A DNA stretch of 64,000 bases from Hyalella azteca (taxonomy: Eukaryota > Arthropoda > Malacostraca > Amphipoda > Hyalellidae). Where the stretch lies: NCBI RefSeq assembly GCF_000764305.2, contig NW_025941463.1, positions 62,001-126,000 of the forward strand, written 5' to 3'. The stretch's first letter is position 1; the number at the start of each line of letters is the position of its first letter. Below are positions 23,601 to 36,395 of this stretch, one piece after another. The position numbers and the translations under genes were made by a program. Under the pieces are notes generated by a model, which was not told where the DNA came from, ran no database searches, and saw only the letters and a program-made list of their open reading frames with translations.

Positions 23601-26600
23601 CGTTAGACCAAAAGTAAAACCGTTGCTACAATACAATTTCCGTGATTTAGATTGCAATCGGAAATTCAAAGTATCGGATTTTCTACATAAATACGGATAG
23701 AACACGTTCCTAAATAACAGATATTTATTTGAACAAATATCAGATGAGTTCAAATGACGGTGATGGTCGATCATGACCAAGTTAAAAGAATATCAGCGGC
23801 CGACTGATAGCGGTAATTTTTTGAACGATGCCGGAATGCTTTAGATTAAGAAGTTGTAGGTTGTTTTTTGGGTTTTGCTATTGCAAGGAAAAGTGTTGTA
23901 GGACTTATGAAAGTTTCGCAGCAATCGTCTGATTACTGGAATAAGATTTTCACGTATAAGAATAAACATTTGTTTATTGCAGCAACCAGAAATGACGCGC
24001 CTTCAAGTTTTCCTGAAAATTTTTTAATAAAATTAGAATTTAATCCACATTAAAAATCAGGGGAGGACGTATAGTAATAAAGTAATCGCTGCGTATCGAG
24101 CACTCCTCATCCATTTTTCCCAGAACATTGGCCTTTATTGAACTTAAATACTAGAATTAAAATTGATTCGTAAGAAGTGCATTAGAGTCGGAAAGAATAT
24201 GTATGTCTGTTAAGAGTTAATCCAAGAAATAACTTCGAAAAATATTGCCTGTCAATACTTGAAAAATAATTTATAAAACAATAATTACGTATTGTTAGAA
24301 ACACTAATCATACGATACTAGGGATTTAATACGAATTTATATAAAGAATTACTGCGACTATCAGCTAGGCTTTGAAGAACCAATCAATGTGTGAAAAACA
24401 TCTATACGTCAAAATAAGAGCTGAACGAACTGAATAAAATTGTTATTATCCGCTCAATTGAAGTACCAACGCTCGAATACAGGATATAAGCTGAATACAT
24501 TTCAACTTAATAACCGGAAAAACCATTAAAAATACACGGCAAGTAAGTCATAAGCCTCGTGGATGTATTTTCTAATTTCCGTCAACAACATCAATCCAAG
24601 TTGGCAGATAATGAAATGGGAAGACAATTAAAACGACAAGCAGGTCTTAGCCTCGACCTTTTACGTGTGGTTGTAGCGGTTAACGCCCGCTGCACGAAGC
24701 TGTTTACTGTTGATACCAAAGAAGATGTCAACACGTTCATGTTTACGGTCCCTGAGAGAGCTATAACTGCTGTTACAAGCTGCTTTACCTTAACTTATGG
24801 TAATAAATCGCCAAGCTATAATGAACTACGATTGCGTTGACACATTCGAGACTCGCTTGATGCCAAACAAACAACTTGTCGTGGAAAAAAGCTCTTTTGA
24901 TTGCACGGAAGCTCAACGAACTAAAGTAGCATTGAAAAATGCCCGCAAATGACGCATGTGTAGTGCACATTTGGTTGTTCAATGTACCTAATTTCTTGCT
25001 TGACAAAACTGCGGTGATACAAACACACCACGTGTATCTCGAATTCTTTTAAAATACCAAATTTAACGCACGAATTAGCGTCACTTGCAAAAAAAAGTTG
25101 TAATCATTCCCGATTCATGAGTATTTTTCTTTTGCACTTATTCTTCATTTTTTAGCACTTATTCTTCATTCATGTGTATTTTTCTTTTGCACTTATTCTT
25201 CACTTGAGCAGGAACCTTGATAAGTTCACCGCAATATCGAGGGCCAATATCGCCAGTTTGAAGTTCAATGTCCGTCCTGTGTACTTGGCGAGATCACGGC
25301 AAAGCCTTTGCAGCGTCAGCACGAAATCACAAGGAAGAGACGCTGTCAGTAAAAAAAATCAGTCATACAACATGAATTTCCGAGGAAATTTATGCGGAAA
25401 TAATTTTATTCAGAGATTTCATTCATAACAGGAAAATTTTGTCCCCGTTTTTATACGTAAAATTAACTCCGGTTAAGAAAAGTTTTTAATCATGTCATGG
25501 ATAAGTTTAGGCAAATTTTAATTTCGCGAATAACGGTGCATGATAGTGAGAATTTTCCGCTTATCTGCAGTAAACAAATAGCCAGACTTTAGGGGATCGT
25601 TATCGCCTACATTCATTAACTGAGTAACGAAATAACTTAGCGTAGTATATATGCAAGACGTTGACTATTCAGCGATAGGAGCCAGACATGAGAGTTTTGA
25701 AATTAATGTATTAAGTAGCTTTCACATTTTCTACGGGCGTTATCTCTCCTTCATCTACAGAGAAGGTAATATTAAACCTTGTAGACGAGTCATTATGAAA
25801 TGCAGTTTATCTCTGATATCTTGAGTCTACAACGAACTCTTCTATGATAGCATAGCTGAAAAACAAGTTAGTCGAGCCTATAGGCTTGTTCTCAGGAGAC
25901 CATCGGAGGTTAAACACTTGACTTCTCCTGACCTCCTCAGCCAAGATCAGGGACGATGATAAGCCTGCTTGATTATTGTCTAGGCCGAAAAAACCTGCAA
26001 AAATTCATAACTTAGAAACTTTGAATCAAATGCAGATAGTAAAACGAACATTGAATTTAGATAATGAACACAAATTACTCATCATTTCAAATCTTACACG
26101 TGAATTGTTTGGTTGAAACCCATTTGTTTTTAAGCTGAAATTCGACCCTTCATAATGTTGCATCAATCTGCTGTCATAAAATCAAAGCTTATGCTCTGTG
26201 ACTTTATAAGAAATGGATTCTGTTGCGCGTCGTGACCTAAATAACGCTTCTTTTTAACGATCTCGTACAGCAATTTAGAATGTACAGGCCGGTATACAGG
26301 ATGGCTGCAATAGGGCAAACGTACGAAGTTTGATTAGCACAGCAGGACTTCCCTTGAAACAAGCGCCTAGCTTCTCATGCATATGACCTCAATATATCGA
26401 CGGCTATTAGTTAATAGACGATTTGTATTCGCACCTAGAAGATTGGTTCAGACACACGGACATCGTCATCTCGAACACGTGCAAAACACGTCAGGATAAA
26501 AACACGTTAGGAGATCGCAATGCTCAAATCCAAAAGAATAATCATAGAAATACATTTTTCTGATCACTGTGGAAAATACACTTATGAAATGGTCAATCAA

Positions 26601-26819
26601 TTTACTCATATCACACCTTTGTCTTAAACATGTTTCTACATAAAATCGGAGAAAGTATCTGACACAGAAATATTTATTTGACCGAGAAATTCCCATCCGA
26701 TAACACGTTGAAAAATGAACACATGAGTAATAAATAATACATGTTACACTGACACAGAACCGGAAGGAGTTGAATTGTTTTCAAGAAGCCAAGTGCCATG
26801 AAAAGTGCATGCGAACTTC
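20621..26819. other. Unique AT-rich DNA, no supported gene
   Basis: More than 6 kb with scattered open frames under 95 codons. The plus-strand frame at 24559-24840 is the most protein-like but shows no known motif. A local duplication of AATACAATATATTATATTAA lies at 22765-22825. No transposon or RNA gene was recognised. Likely intron. Confidence 0.4.
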
Positions 26820-27190
26820 ACTCGAGCGTGGCCTAAACCTGCTGATCTCCTCTGTATTTTGGCCGCCAGGGTCCCCTGCATTGGAAATTCAATAAACGCG
26901 AGGCAAATTTGCAATATGTTTTTGCGGGGAACTTGCGCAAGATTTCGGTGCGTCCGTACGCATTTCTCTCGAGCGAACGAATAAGAAGAAGGGCGTATTT
27001 TGAAAGACTCTCGTCCCAGCTCGTTGGGGGAAGGGAGGAAGTGTCAAGCAGGATAGGGGGAGAGATCACGGTCCAATCTCCATATTTATGGGAACCAAGT
27101 GACAAATTGTGCCCTAATGCCGTAATCCAGAACCTATTTCTGTTCATCGACAGCAGAAAGAGAGCGAGTGCCGCCGTCCAAATTGCCTGA
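26820..27190. other. GC-rich segment open on both strands
   Basis: A minus frame of 123 codons (26833-27204) and a plus frame of 93 codons (26909-27190) overlap almost fully. Neither has a known motif. Being open on both strands argues for composition as the cause, so no gene is called. Confidence 0.3.
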
Positions 27191-27767
27191 TCGGTCGCCA
27201 CCAAAGCGAATTAATTGTCGGGGCAAAAAGCTCGCAGATTCAGTGAGTTGTCGCAAGTAAAGCAAGCAGCTCCTGGTAATGTCTCTTCGTTTGAAACAAA
27301 ATTACGAAGGAAAAGAGTCGAAATATTAATATTTCTACTCATTTTGTTCATGTATTCGCCTAGTCAAATGGGTCTCTTTTTCGCCCTCCAAGGAAATACT
27401 GCAATAATTTGATCAAGAGCCGTTAAAGTAACGCCGCGCCATGCAAGAAATCAAGTTCATTTTAAGTCTAAGTTAAGAGAATATATTAAGCAAGTTGATT
27501 AACTAAGCAAGCTCACACAGAAAACAACAACAATGCCATAATAATTGGCTTAAGAAATATCCAAATTTTTTGTGGGCAATGCCTGCGACAGAATCAATGA
27601 ATGAATCCGTGTAAAATCACTGAGTAGAAAGATTTGTAAAAATAAGTAAAATTTTTAGTATTTTTCAAGCAGGCAAATCTTCATAGAATTATTGTGTATT
27701 GTCCATTATAATAATAATTTTAGGGAATCTTGGTTGCAAAGGGAATTGGTTGCAAGAAAGCGGATTG
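27191..27767. other. Unique DNA, no gene seen
   Basis: No supported gene, RNA or repeat. Confidence 0.4.
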
Positions 27768-27945
27768 GAAGCGAGGATTGCGGAAGTGAGAGCGAGGATT
27801 GCGGAAGTGGGAGCGAGGATTGCGGAAGTGGGAGCGAGGATTGAGGAAGTGGGAATGAGGATTTCGAGGGAAAAGGCAAGGATTGCGAGGGAGTGGGCGA
27901 AGATTGCGAGATTGGGAGCTAGGATTGCGAGAGAGAGAGCGAGAG
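27768..27945. repeat. 21-bp minisatellite coding a heptad pattern
   Basis: About eight units of GAGCGAGGATTGCGGAAGTG plus G, the early ones exact and the later ones diverged. On the plus strand an 85-codon frame (27699-27956) reads the units as ARIAEVG, a seven-residue repeat with Ile and Val at heptad-like spacing, as in a coiled coil. No start context, flanking exon or family supports expression, and the minus strand is also open. Confidence 0.85.
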
Positions 27946-28065
27946 CGCGCTCTTGACGTCTCGCAGTTTGATCCAATTGTCATAAACGAGGCAAAAGTCT
28001 CAGTCAGCACTAATTTGCGGTCGAGATGCCAACGCCGAGCACAGCCACTGAAATTCGATAGGGAA

Positions 28066-28440
28066 CAATCAACCGCTCATCGATCGAGGACAATCAGTTT
28101 CTCATCGATCGAAAACAATCAGTATCTCATCGAACGAAAACAATCAGTTTCTCATCGATCGAAAACAATCAGGATCTCAACGATCGAAAGCAATCAGGAT
28201 CTCATCGATCGAAAAAATCAGTTCTCATCGATCGAAAACAATCAGTTTCTCATTGATCGAAAAAAATCTGTTTCTCATCGATCGAAAACAGTCAGTATCT
28301 CATAGATCGAAAACAATCAGCATCTCACCGAACGAAAACAATCAGTTTCTCATCGATCGAAAACAGTAAGTTTCTCATTGATCGAAAAAAATCAGTTTCT
28401 CATCGATCGAAAACAATCAGGATCTCATCGATCATTAACA
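28066..28440. repeat. 25-bp tandem repeat with CATCGATCGA core
   Basis: About 15 units of CAATCAGTTTCTCATCGATC plus GAAAA, with exact 25-bp spacing in most copies. Each unit holds the self-complementary ATCGAT/TCGATCGA core. There are no unique spacers, so it is not CRISPR-like. Confidence 0.92.
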
Positions 28441-31384
28441 ATCAGCTGCTCGTCGATTAGAAGACATCAGGAAGTCCTGATTGTGCTGTCACTGATTGAC
28501 TAAAAGCTCTGTGCGTCATCGGTGATGGACGAGGATCGAGCTGATCACTGCGACATTTTAGCAACTAAACTTTATTATTTGTATTTAAAAATCTATTGAA
28601 TATTGTATCCATTTCCCTACCCTCAGCTATTCAATTCAACCGATAACTGCTTACTAATCAATTGGAGCTAAATGATGTTTGTTTCATGACGAATGGTTTT
28701 GTAAAACTCTAGACAATTAAAAAATTAATTTCAGGTTCTGAGTCATTGTAATCTGACATTCGAACTGCATTTACGTTGAAAGAAAAGCATATATCTCTCA
28801 TTCGTTTACGCATCGCTTAATATTCAGCAGAAAGTGGGCAGATCGAACGTTTTATGGAAGGCATAAATGCCGATTCAACTATTTTTAATTAAAATTAAAA
28901 TAAGCGTTAAAATTGCCTAATTAATTGATATTATCAATAATTAAAGTTAACTAAAAATCAACTCATAATTTTATTTGCACGATTCATTGTAATTCGCATA
29001 ACTTGTTGATCAGTTTAAATTAATTACTTGTCGTAAATCAAATAGCCAATAAAGAACGTTTCTCTTACGGGCTCCTAAAGAACGGTATTGGACGAGGTGA
29101 AAAAGTATGAAATCAATCGCCCGGTCATCTGATAAGCTCATCATTGATGCTAAAGACCCTAATTATGCAGACCCTAGACCCGATCATCAGGAAAATTAGA
29201 TCCTGATGCGAAGTTCGACTGCATCTGCATTCATTCACACGAGACAAAGAGCTTTTCCTAACGTACGATTGAAGACTAAATTATAATCAAAGATATAGAT
29301 GATGCTATAAGCATGGTTAAGCAGACAATACTTATAAAATGCATTACTATAATTCGATTAATTAATATGTACAGCAATATAGCTGCGAAAATTTTTGCAT
29401 ACGCACGGGACTATAGCTACGTTTTTTTATTCACACCAAACGCCCTTAAGCGGCAACTTTTATTCATATGGACGGCACCATATAACTGCGAATTTTATCC
29501 ATATGGAAGGCCCCATAACTGCGAAGTTTATTCATATGGACGTTATGGCCGAGACAGTCTATAGTTATGATGGCTGCCATTAATACACAAATGAGGCCAA
29601 TTTTGACCACCACGCTTACGAAGCCCGGTCAATTATGCTCCATCCATTAACGATGCGTAGCCGACTTAAAGGGCTCATCTCTGGCCTACAAATGACCGTA
29701 AAATCCGTGTAAATCTTTGTCATGCGAACTCAAATCTAGAATGCCCGTTAACTTTCTGCATTCGGGTAGGAATAGCACTGTGGAGGATATGTTTAATTTT
29801 TGAGAATTGGCATCGGGATTTGTTAGGAACGTGGCAGGAAATAATTTCTTCCCAGCAACGTTTAGCTCTGTCACTTATTATGCCTGTATTTAATGCGTCC
29901 AAATCGATGGAGAAAATATGGAGCTCATAATTTAGTGATGAAAGTACCGGTGCACGCACGTATAGTATTACAAATTTTTGGTAAAAATACAAAATTCGTA
30001 GGATCTATTAATATTCGAGTTTCAATTTTTGATAGCATCCCAAGATATTTTCTAATAAATCTGGTATCATACAAAAATGTAAAACAATACATTTCAATCC
30101 CTTAATAGCTAAATATATATGACTCGAAAATCTTTTCCAACTGAAATCACACAAAAATTTAAATTATAAATTTCAATCCATTAAAAGCTAATCGAAGTCG
30201 AAAATCATTTCCAACTTGGAGCTTCAGATGAACTCGAAGAAATCATAAATTTGATGCGGTGCATCACTGCAGGGCGCAGAGAAGAGGGGCATAGAGACCG
30301 AGGAAAAAGTTCCCCCTTATGAAGTGGCGTATTTGCATTCTTACTCGCCCATTAGCATATATCAATTGTCGGGCGATGCAGTCGATCGATGCTGGCGTAG
30401 GTGCATCACTTGCATCGGTCGCGCGACTTTTCACTTGTCACAGACCGACACTTAAGATGCCGAGCTAAGAACTACAATATTCCCAGCCAGGTTCTTATTT
30501 CACTGCTGGCAGGGCGACGAGTCATGTCAAATCAACTCTCGAATCCAGAAAGAATGGTAAGAAATATCCCTCCTGGAAACATCTCATAAGATTTATAAAA
30601 AATATTATCTTAAAATTAGTATCAGCTCGGTATAACCTAACCATAATACCATCACGAAGTTATAAATGATGATGAATTTAAAGTAAATTTTACTTCGATA
30701 ATCGCAAATTGGAAGCGACGAAGGCCGACAAATTCTCGACGGCGCATAAAGCTTGACGTCTCACGGGACCAGCAGAGCCGCAGGCATTCAGGGCAGATTT
30801 TATTCCAGTGGACGGGAAGGGTTGGCGCAAACCGATGTCTCTTGCTGCGAATTCTACCCTCGGGGAACATGCAAATCTTATCCGATTTCAGGATAAAATT
30901 TCCAATAGGGAAATAAAAATATTAATAAGAAACGTAGTTCGTCATTTCATATGTGCAGCGATGAATGCATGCATTCTAATCCTGTACTTACACGCGGTCG
31001 TCAATTCATAGCGGGTACTATACATAACGATACGTTAAATATAATAACGACGATGACGTTGCTGCTTAAGTCAGAGCATAATTTTCCCCATTTATAAGGA
31101 AAGCTATCAAAACTTCGAGGAATGAGTACAACAAAAAGAGCGATTCCGTTGATGTATAATTTAGGGCATTAGTTTTCCATTATATGAATTTCATTTCATT
31201 TCAAAATTGCATTGAATTTTGAGCCTAATGTCCGGCCTGGCAATGGCAGAATTCTACGTAATTTTCCGTGCTAATTCTGTGCTTCTAACGACACATGCAG
31301 TGTGGGAAAGGTTGAGAAAATCTATAATAATAAACATCATAAGTCAAACCTTGTTCGTTTTCACACTTATAGTAGACGCAATAG
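28441..31384. other. Unique AT-rich DNA, no supported gene
   Basis: Only short open frames. A small AT-rich duplication with CATATGGA words lies around 29455-29540. Nothing else was recognised. Confidence 0.4.
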
Positions 31385-31500
31385 TTCAAGAGAGAAATCC
31401 AAGGTTATTATGAACATTTTTAAATGTAAAAGATTGATTGAATTTCATGTATTACTGACCTTATTGACCTTTTTGCCTATTCTATATTCCCTTATGATTT
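31385..31500. repeat. Dispersed repeat copy 1
   Basis: AGAAATCCAAGGTTATTATG and the next roughly 90 bp match 33255-33352 with scattered substitutions and small indels. It is either an old local duplication or two copies of an unrecognised element. Confidence 0.7.
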
Positions 31501-31699
31501 CCGACAGACGCTAATTTTTCGCAGTATTCATTTTTAAAGAGTAGATCGATATGCCCTTGCCGTCACTCAACGCGGACAAGCTGAATATTCATCGGAAAAA
31601 AATTAACACCGAAGACAATAGCGAGGCGCCGTGGCATGGATCGCAATGAACCTCACCTTAACCTTGGTGGCCAGAGAAGCTAGCCATAGCACTGGCCAG

Positions 31700-31800
31700 G
31701 TAATGACCAATAGTCTGTTACAACTGCATGGCCAATAGTCTGTTGCGACTGCATAGCCAGTAGTTTGTTACAACTGCATGGCTAATAGTCTATTACAGAA
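31700..31800. repeat. 25-bp tandem repeat, four copies
   Basis: Units of TGGCCAATAGTCTGTTACAA plus CTGCA with 25-bp spacing. Confidence 0.88.
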
Positions 31801-32093
31801 TGACAAAAGTTAGTTGCCAACTGCCTGCACAGCCACTGTTTTTTTACAATGCATAACCAATTTTATATTGTCGACATATACCAATAAGTGTCACATATGT
31901 AGACTAGAAACGTTGAGCTCTATCGCACAGCTAAATTACCGCGTGCTGCACATCCGAGGCATTAATTACATAAAAACTGCACATCCGAAGCATTGATTAC
32001 ATAAAAAACGCGAACTAATAAAACGAAATTCGCAAATTAATAGCAAGAAATTAGCAAATTAATTACACGAATACGTGCGCGCACGTTACTTAC

Positions 32094-32158
32094 TTTCGTA
32101 GCCAGCGGCGAGCACGCAAGCCGTTGCACCAGTGAGTCCTGGGAATCAAAACTCAAGC
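32094..32158 (-). CDS. Candidate mini-exon (minus strand), product unknown
   Basis: On the minus strand a pyrimidine-rich acceptor (TTTCCACTGCACTTTCTCAG) is followed by a 65-nt interval and a strong donor, GTAAGTAAC. Only one frame is open. It uses two nucleotides to complete a codon and then reads LSFDSQDSLVQRLACSPLAT plus Lys, ending in phase 0. The interval is GC-richer than its surroundings. Its entry phase does not fit directly after the exit phase of the exon at 34416-34470 when that exon is read in the frame shared with 59832-59870. It may therefore be an alternative exon, belong to another transcript or be a chance match. No protein family is recognised. Confidence 0.25.
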
Positions 32159-33254
32159 CTGAGAAAGTGCAGTGGAAATTCGGACCCTGAACTCATCCAT
32201 GTCGTGTATCACGGAAGAGAAATGGCGTCTTGCTTCCAATTAATATTGAATTCATGGAACTTATTTGCATAATTAACTTACGATAGATTGAACTGATGCT
32301 GTTTATGCACGGCATGGGATGTTAATCATTCAACTGTTAGATATTTACGTTCTTTAATTTTTCGACCTCATCAGTAGGTCGGAGCGGCGAATGTGCTATG
32401 ATAACATCGATGAAAAAGTTGCTAAAATAATTCTTAAATTTGATAAGAAGATTTAAATGAAGTCGATGCCCGCGTTTACATGTTCAATTGATGAGATGTT
32501 CTAGTAATAGTCTACATCATAGAAATTACCTTGAAGAAAAATCGAATACAAATCATTGGAGAAGTTTATAATATATCGACATAGTTTAGTCAAGCATTCA
32601 AATAAATTAATATTAACTTTGAAGAACGAACTTCAAATTATAAATTTAAACAAATCGTTTAGTAATATCTCACTTGTTGCAAATTATAAGTAAACAGGTG
32701 CGGTAATAATCCTGGAGCTTTCATTAAGGAAGAGATCACAGTCGAAACGACAGCCGACCCCGCGCTTGTCCTGCAGCCAATTGACCTTTGCTCCGATATT
32801 TCAGTTCCAGGGCGGAGTGGAATTAGCGGCAATTTAAAGACAAAGCTGGCCCGCTTAGCGTAGCATTGCATTTTAAATTGGATAGCTCTACTTCAGGAGT
32901 GTTTTGCGTGATGTTCAAGGGGCAGATCTATTACCTCTTTTTGTGAATGAAACCACTGACCCTCGGCCAATAAATGAAACTGATCCTTGACCATTTAAAT
33001 ATCAACAGGAAACGGAAGAAAAGCTTTGATTTCATCACGAATATTGTTGAGAATTAGAAGGTTTTGTTGTTATGAATGCTTCGAAGATATTGCTCCTGAA
33101 TACACACAGGTTGCATTTATTCATTAAAGAAAACATGTAGAGAAAAGATTTAAAACATTTTAAAAAAACATGCCTTATTTTTTAGAGGATCATTTTCAAA
33201 CGCATTGCTTGGAAAATATCATCAATTACTATAATGACTAATAGTTCGTATAAT

Positions 33255-33352
33255 AGAAATCCAAGGTTATTAGGAACATTTTTAAATGTAAAAATTGATC
33301 GAATTTCATGAATTTCTGATCTTATTGAACTTCTTGCTATTTTATTCGTCAT
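33255..33352. repeat. Dispersed repeat copy 2
   Basis: Partner of 31385-31500. It shares AGAAATCCAAGGTTATTA and GAACATTTTTAAATGTAAAA before diverging. Confidence 0.7.
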
Positions 33353-33824
33353 GAGCACATACATATTTAATGAAATAATAAAGTTCCTATCTCGCAATTA
33401 TCAATATTGTTCACGCATTACTATATCCGTGGACACGTGAAAGAAAGTTCGCTTATATGGCACGAGCGACTTTCTATACACGTGCGCTCTCTAAAATGAA
33501 GTGATGACGAACTTATTAGCAAGGAAATATGGTACAAACAATCGTCGAGATTCTCTTGTTGCCACTTATATTGAACTTCAAGAAAAAGGGTATTCACAGC
33601 CACACATCATAGTTCAGATTAACAAAAAATTGCTGAACATTTTACTATTCAATTCCATGAATCGATGTCTGATTATGAATCTACGAATAGTAATTGCCTT
33701 GAACAGTAAATAAAGATACGCTCCCTCTATACGGTCAAATACGTTCAGAGATATTTGAACGTCTTGAGTGACTTGCATTGTACTCATTGTTCGTGGGTCT
33801 TGCCTTGTCCATACTGTGACCTTC

Positions 33825-34105
33825 ACTGCAAGAATACGATGAATTTTTAATGCCGATCCCACCAATTGAATACGCTGAATTTGTAATGTCAATCCCACTA
33901 ATGTAATTCGATGAATTTGTTACGTCAATCCCACTGCTAGAACACGATAAATTTTTTATGGCGATCTCACTAACAGTAAACGAAAAAATTATAAAATCGG
34001 TTCCACTTCTAGAATACGATTAATTGGTCAGGCCAATGCCACTAATACAACATTATAAAATGGCAACGTCGATCCCGGTGCTAGAATACGATAAATTTCT
34101 AACGT
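33825..34105. repeat. Degenerate ~41-bp tandem repeat
   Basis: About seven diverged units of the form GAATACGATGAATTT, then AATGTCAATCCCACTA. Spacing is irregular around 41 bp. Confidence 0.75.
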
Positions 34106-34415
34106 ATATCACATCTGTGTGACCATTTTCTTACGGATTCTCATGGGCAGCGTTCAATGAAATCAAGTCGCATGCTAATTCGGGGCACGGCTTTTCGATT
34201 CTTCCTGCGTTTTCATGAATTTTTAAACTAACGTTTACGTACATCAATAAAATCTGCACCACAATTTAGTTTCCTAAAGAAATATTTGTATTGAGGAAGA
34301 TCTGACTTTCAAAGTCTAAAAAGAAGTGAAATAATTTATGCGACTCATGATATGAGATCGAAAACTAAAAAACGAACCTCAATTATTGTGGATAATTTAT
34401 CACAAAAATACTCAC
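34106..34415. other. Presumed intron between candidate mini-exons
   Basis: Unique AT-rich DNA next to the candidate exon at 34416-34470. On the minus strand it begins with that exon's donor, GTGAGTATTTTTGTG. Confidence 0.35.
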
Positions 34416-34470
34416 GGTATGGGAACCGCCTTGAGCCTCCACGCTCAGCGACTTTTTGTACACAACATAC
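34416..34470 (-). CDS. Mini-exon (minus strand) of an unidentified large gene
   Basis: On the minus strand the acceptor TATTATTTCTTTTCAG precedes a 55-nt interval and the donor GTGAGTATTT follows. Read with the first G completing a codon, it encodes YVVYKKSLSVEAQGGSHT and ends in phase 0. A second frame is also open. The acceptor and first nine bases (TTTCAG-GTATGTTGT) recur at the mini-exon at 59832-59870, whose exit phase (two bases, AC) fits this exon's entry phase (one base), so B then A can splice in frame. I infer two exons of one minus-strand gene, possibly a duplicated pair. YVV..K resembles strand C of fibronectin type III domains, but that is too short to name a family. Confidence 0.5.
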
Positions 34471-35169
34471 CTGAAAAGAAATAATATTTTAAATTCAAAT
34501 TTGAGCGAACTACTTAATACGAAATTTGTCGGAAAGTTTAGAGAGGTTAATTAACGATTGATCTTACTGTTTACAAATAAAGTCACATGGAAAATCAAAG
34601 CCGAGTCACATGGAAAGTGGTAAAAACATTTGAACTTAGATCAGCTTTTTCAACCTTTAGATAATAAAGCAGCGATGATTGTTGTAAATTTGTTAAGCAA
34701 TTCACCGGCGACCGCTAGTTTTCAGTAGAAATCAAATTTAGTCCCTGAATTGACAAGTTACGTAAAAACTCAGATTCTTTTTTATAAATGTAAGAAACCT
34801 TTCACCGGAAACTGGCGGACGGTTCCGAAAGGTTCACTTTAGTTATCCATTGAGTTCCAGCATCTGTATGTTTTGAACCAAAAATTAAATAATTGACAAT
34901 TAGTGTGACAAAAGACCAGACTCTTCCCAACTTGACTTTTTCGCCGGAATCGGGAATATTTTTGAAGATATTTTCCGATTATTCATCGCCAAAATAAGGC
35001 CAGGATCGCTGGTGCAGTTCCATCAGGTCTCGCAGCATCGCAGGATTAGAGACGCTCGTATCAGCGTATAGCCCTGTTATGCAGGCAGATGGTATCGCGC
35101 GCCGCCACAATGCTGCAATCAGGGAACATTGATGCTTCGACTGGCAGATGAGCTATGCTATGCCTCACT
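34471..35169. other. Unique DNA, probable intron
   Basis: No repeat or gene seen. On the minus strand it lies upstream of the mini-exon at 34416-34470 and supplies its polypyrimidine tract. Confidence 0.35.
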
Positions 35170-35485
35170 GGGTGGTATACTCAGCCTCAGTGGTACTTAT
35201 AACGTCTTGGGTACAGGCTCGAGTCTACGGGACGTTTGCCTGAATCCTGACATACTCATGCCCTGTGATACTCATGATGTTATATGGGTATAACAGGCTC
35301 GAGTCTACGGGACGTTTGCCTGGCTCCTGACATACTCATGCCCTGTGGTTCTCATGATGCCCTGGGTACAGGAGGGTACCGACGGAGTGCGTGCCTGAAT
35401 CCTGGTGTACTAGTACCCCGTTTTAATCGTAACGTCCTGGGTACATGCTAGCACCGACGGTCTTTATGCCTGAATTTTGATATAC
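35170..35485. repeat. ~80-bp tandem repeat, four diverged copies
   Basis: Units contain GGGTACAGGCTCGAGTCTAC, GGGACGTTTGCCTG and CTGACATACTCATGCCC. The two best copies are 80 bp apart, and the last two carry many substitutions. Confidence 0.85.
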
Positions 35486-35888
35486 TAAAACCCCATGAAT
35501 GAAGGATATCGGTAATTACAGCTTAGCACTCGGCCTAATCGCTCTAGCGGGCACTGAAACTGTGACCTAATTAAGGTATAAAGATCATGAGTTCCAGTGT
35601 AATATTTTGGTATGTTAGAAAACATTTGTGGACTTGATATAAATTGAAATATCATCTACTCATGTAGTGGTTCTGGAAAAATTGAAAAATATTTATTCAC
35701 AACAATCGGATTTTACGGGTTAAAACTTGTTGTTATGCAGAGAGCAGAGGCGGAGGCATGCATGTACTAAACCACTGTAGGAAAGGCGTTATTTTATGAA
35801 AATGTGGAAATCTAAAAGTAAATAAAAAGTTGATAAAAGAAAGAAGAGGTGATTATAAACTTGATCAATCCAAGCGTGTAATAACCAG

Positions 35889-36232
35889 GCATCAAGTAGA
35901 TCAGCATCAAATAGACCAACATCAAGTAGACCGGCATCAAGCAGACCAACATCAAGTAGACCAGCATCAAGCAGACCAACATCAAGTAGACCAACATCAA
36001 GCAGACCAACATCAAGCAGACCAACATCAAGTAGACCAGCATCAAGCAGACCAACATCAAGTAGACCAACATCAAGTAGACCAACATCAAGTAGACCAAC
36101 ATCAAGTAGACCAACATCAAGTAGACCAACATCAACTAGACCAACATCAAGTAGACCAATATCAAGTAGACCAACATCAACTAGACCAACATCAAGTATA
36201 CCAATATCAAGTAGACCAATATCAAGTTAAGT
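35889..36232. repeat. 15-bp minisatellite
   Basis: About 23 units of CATCAAGTAGACCAA with few variants. The period is a multiple of three, so both strands stay open: DQHQV/DQHQA repeats on the plus strand (35830-36234) and LMLVY repeats on the minus strand (35812-36135). Neither is treated as a gene. Confidence 0.93.
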
Positions 36233-36395
36233 AGATCGGGCATCAAGTTGGCCACATCAAGTAGATCGGGCATCAAATAAACCGGGCATCAGGTAGATCA
36301 GGCATCAAATAAACCGGGCATCAGGTAGATTTAACATCAAATAAACCGGGCATCGGGTAGACCGGGCATGAGGTAGACCGGGCACGCTTAGACGG
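36233..36395. repeat. Degenerate extension of the CATCAAGTAGA repeat
   Basis: Related units (GGGCATCAAATAAACC, GGGCATCAGGTAGATC) with a drifting period continue from the 15-mer array and fade into GC-rich DNA. Confidence 0.8.

Noticed and set aside
26833..27204. 123-codon minus ORF overlapping a 93-codon plus ORF
   Set aside because: Both strands open over the same GC-rich stretch; no motif on either.
28066..28440. CRISPR-like regular repeats (also 61024-61435)
   Set aside because: Units are directly tandem with no unique spacers and no cas-like genes; these are ordinary minisatellites in eukaryotic DNA.
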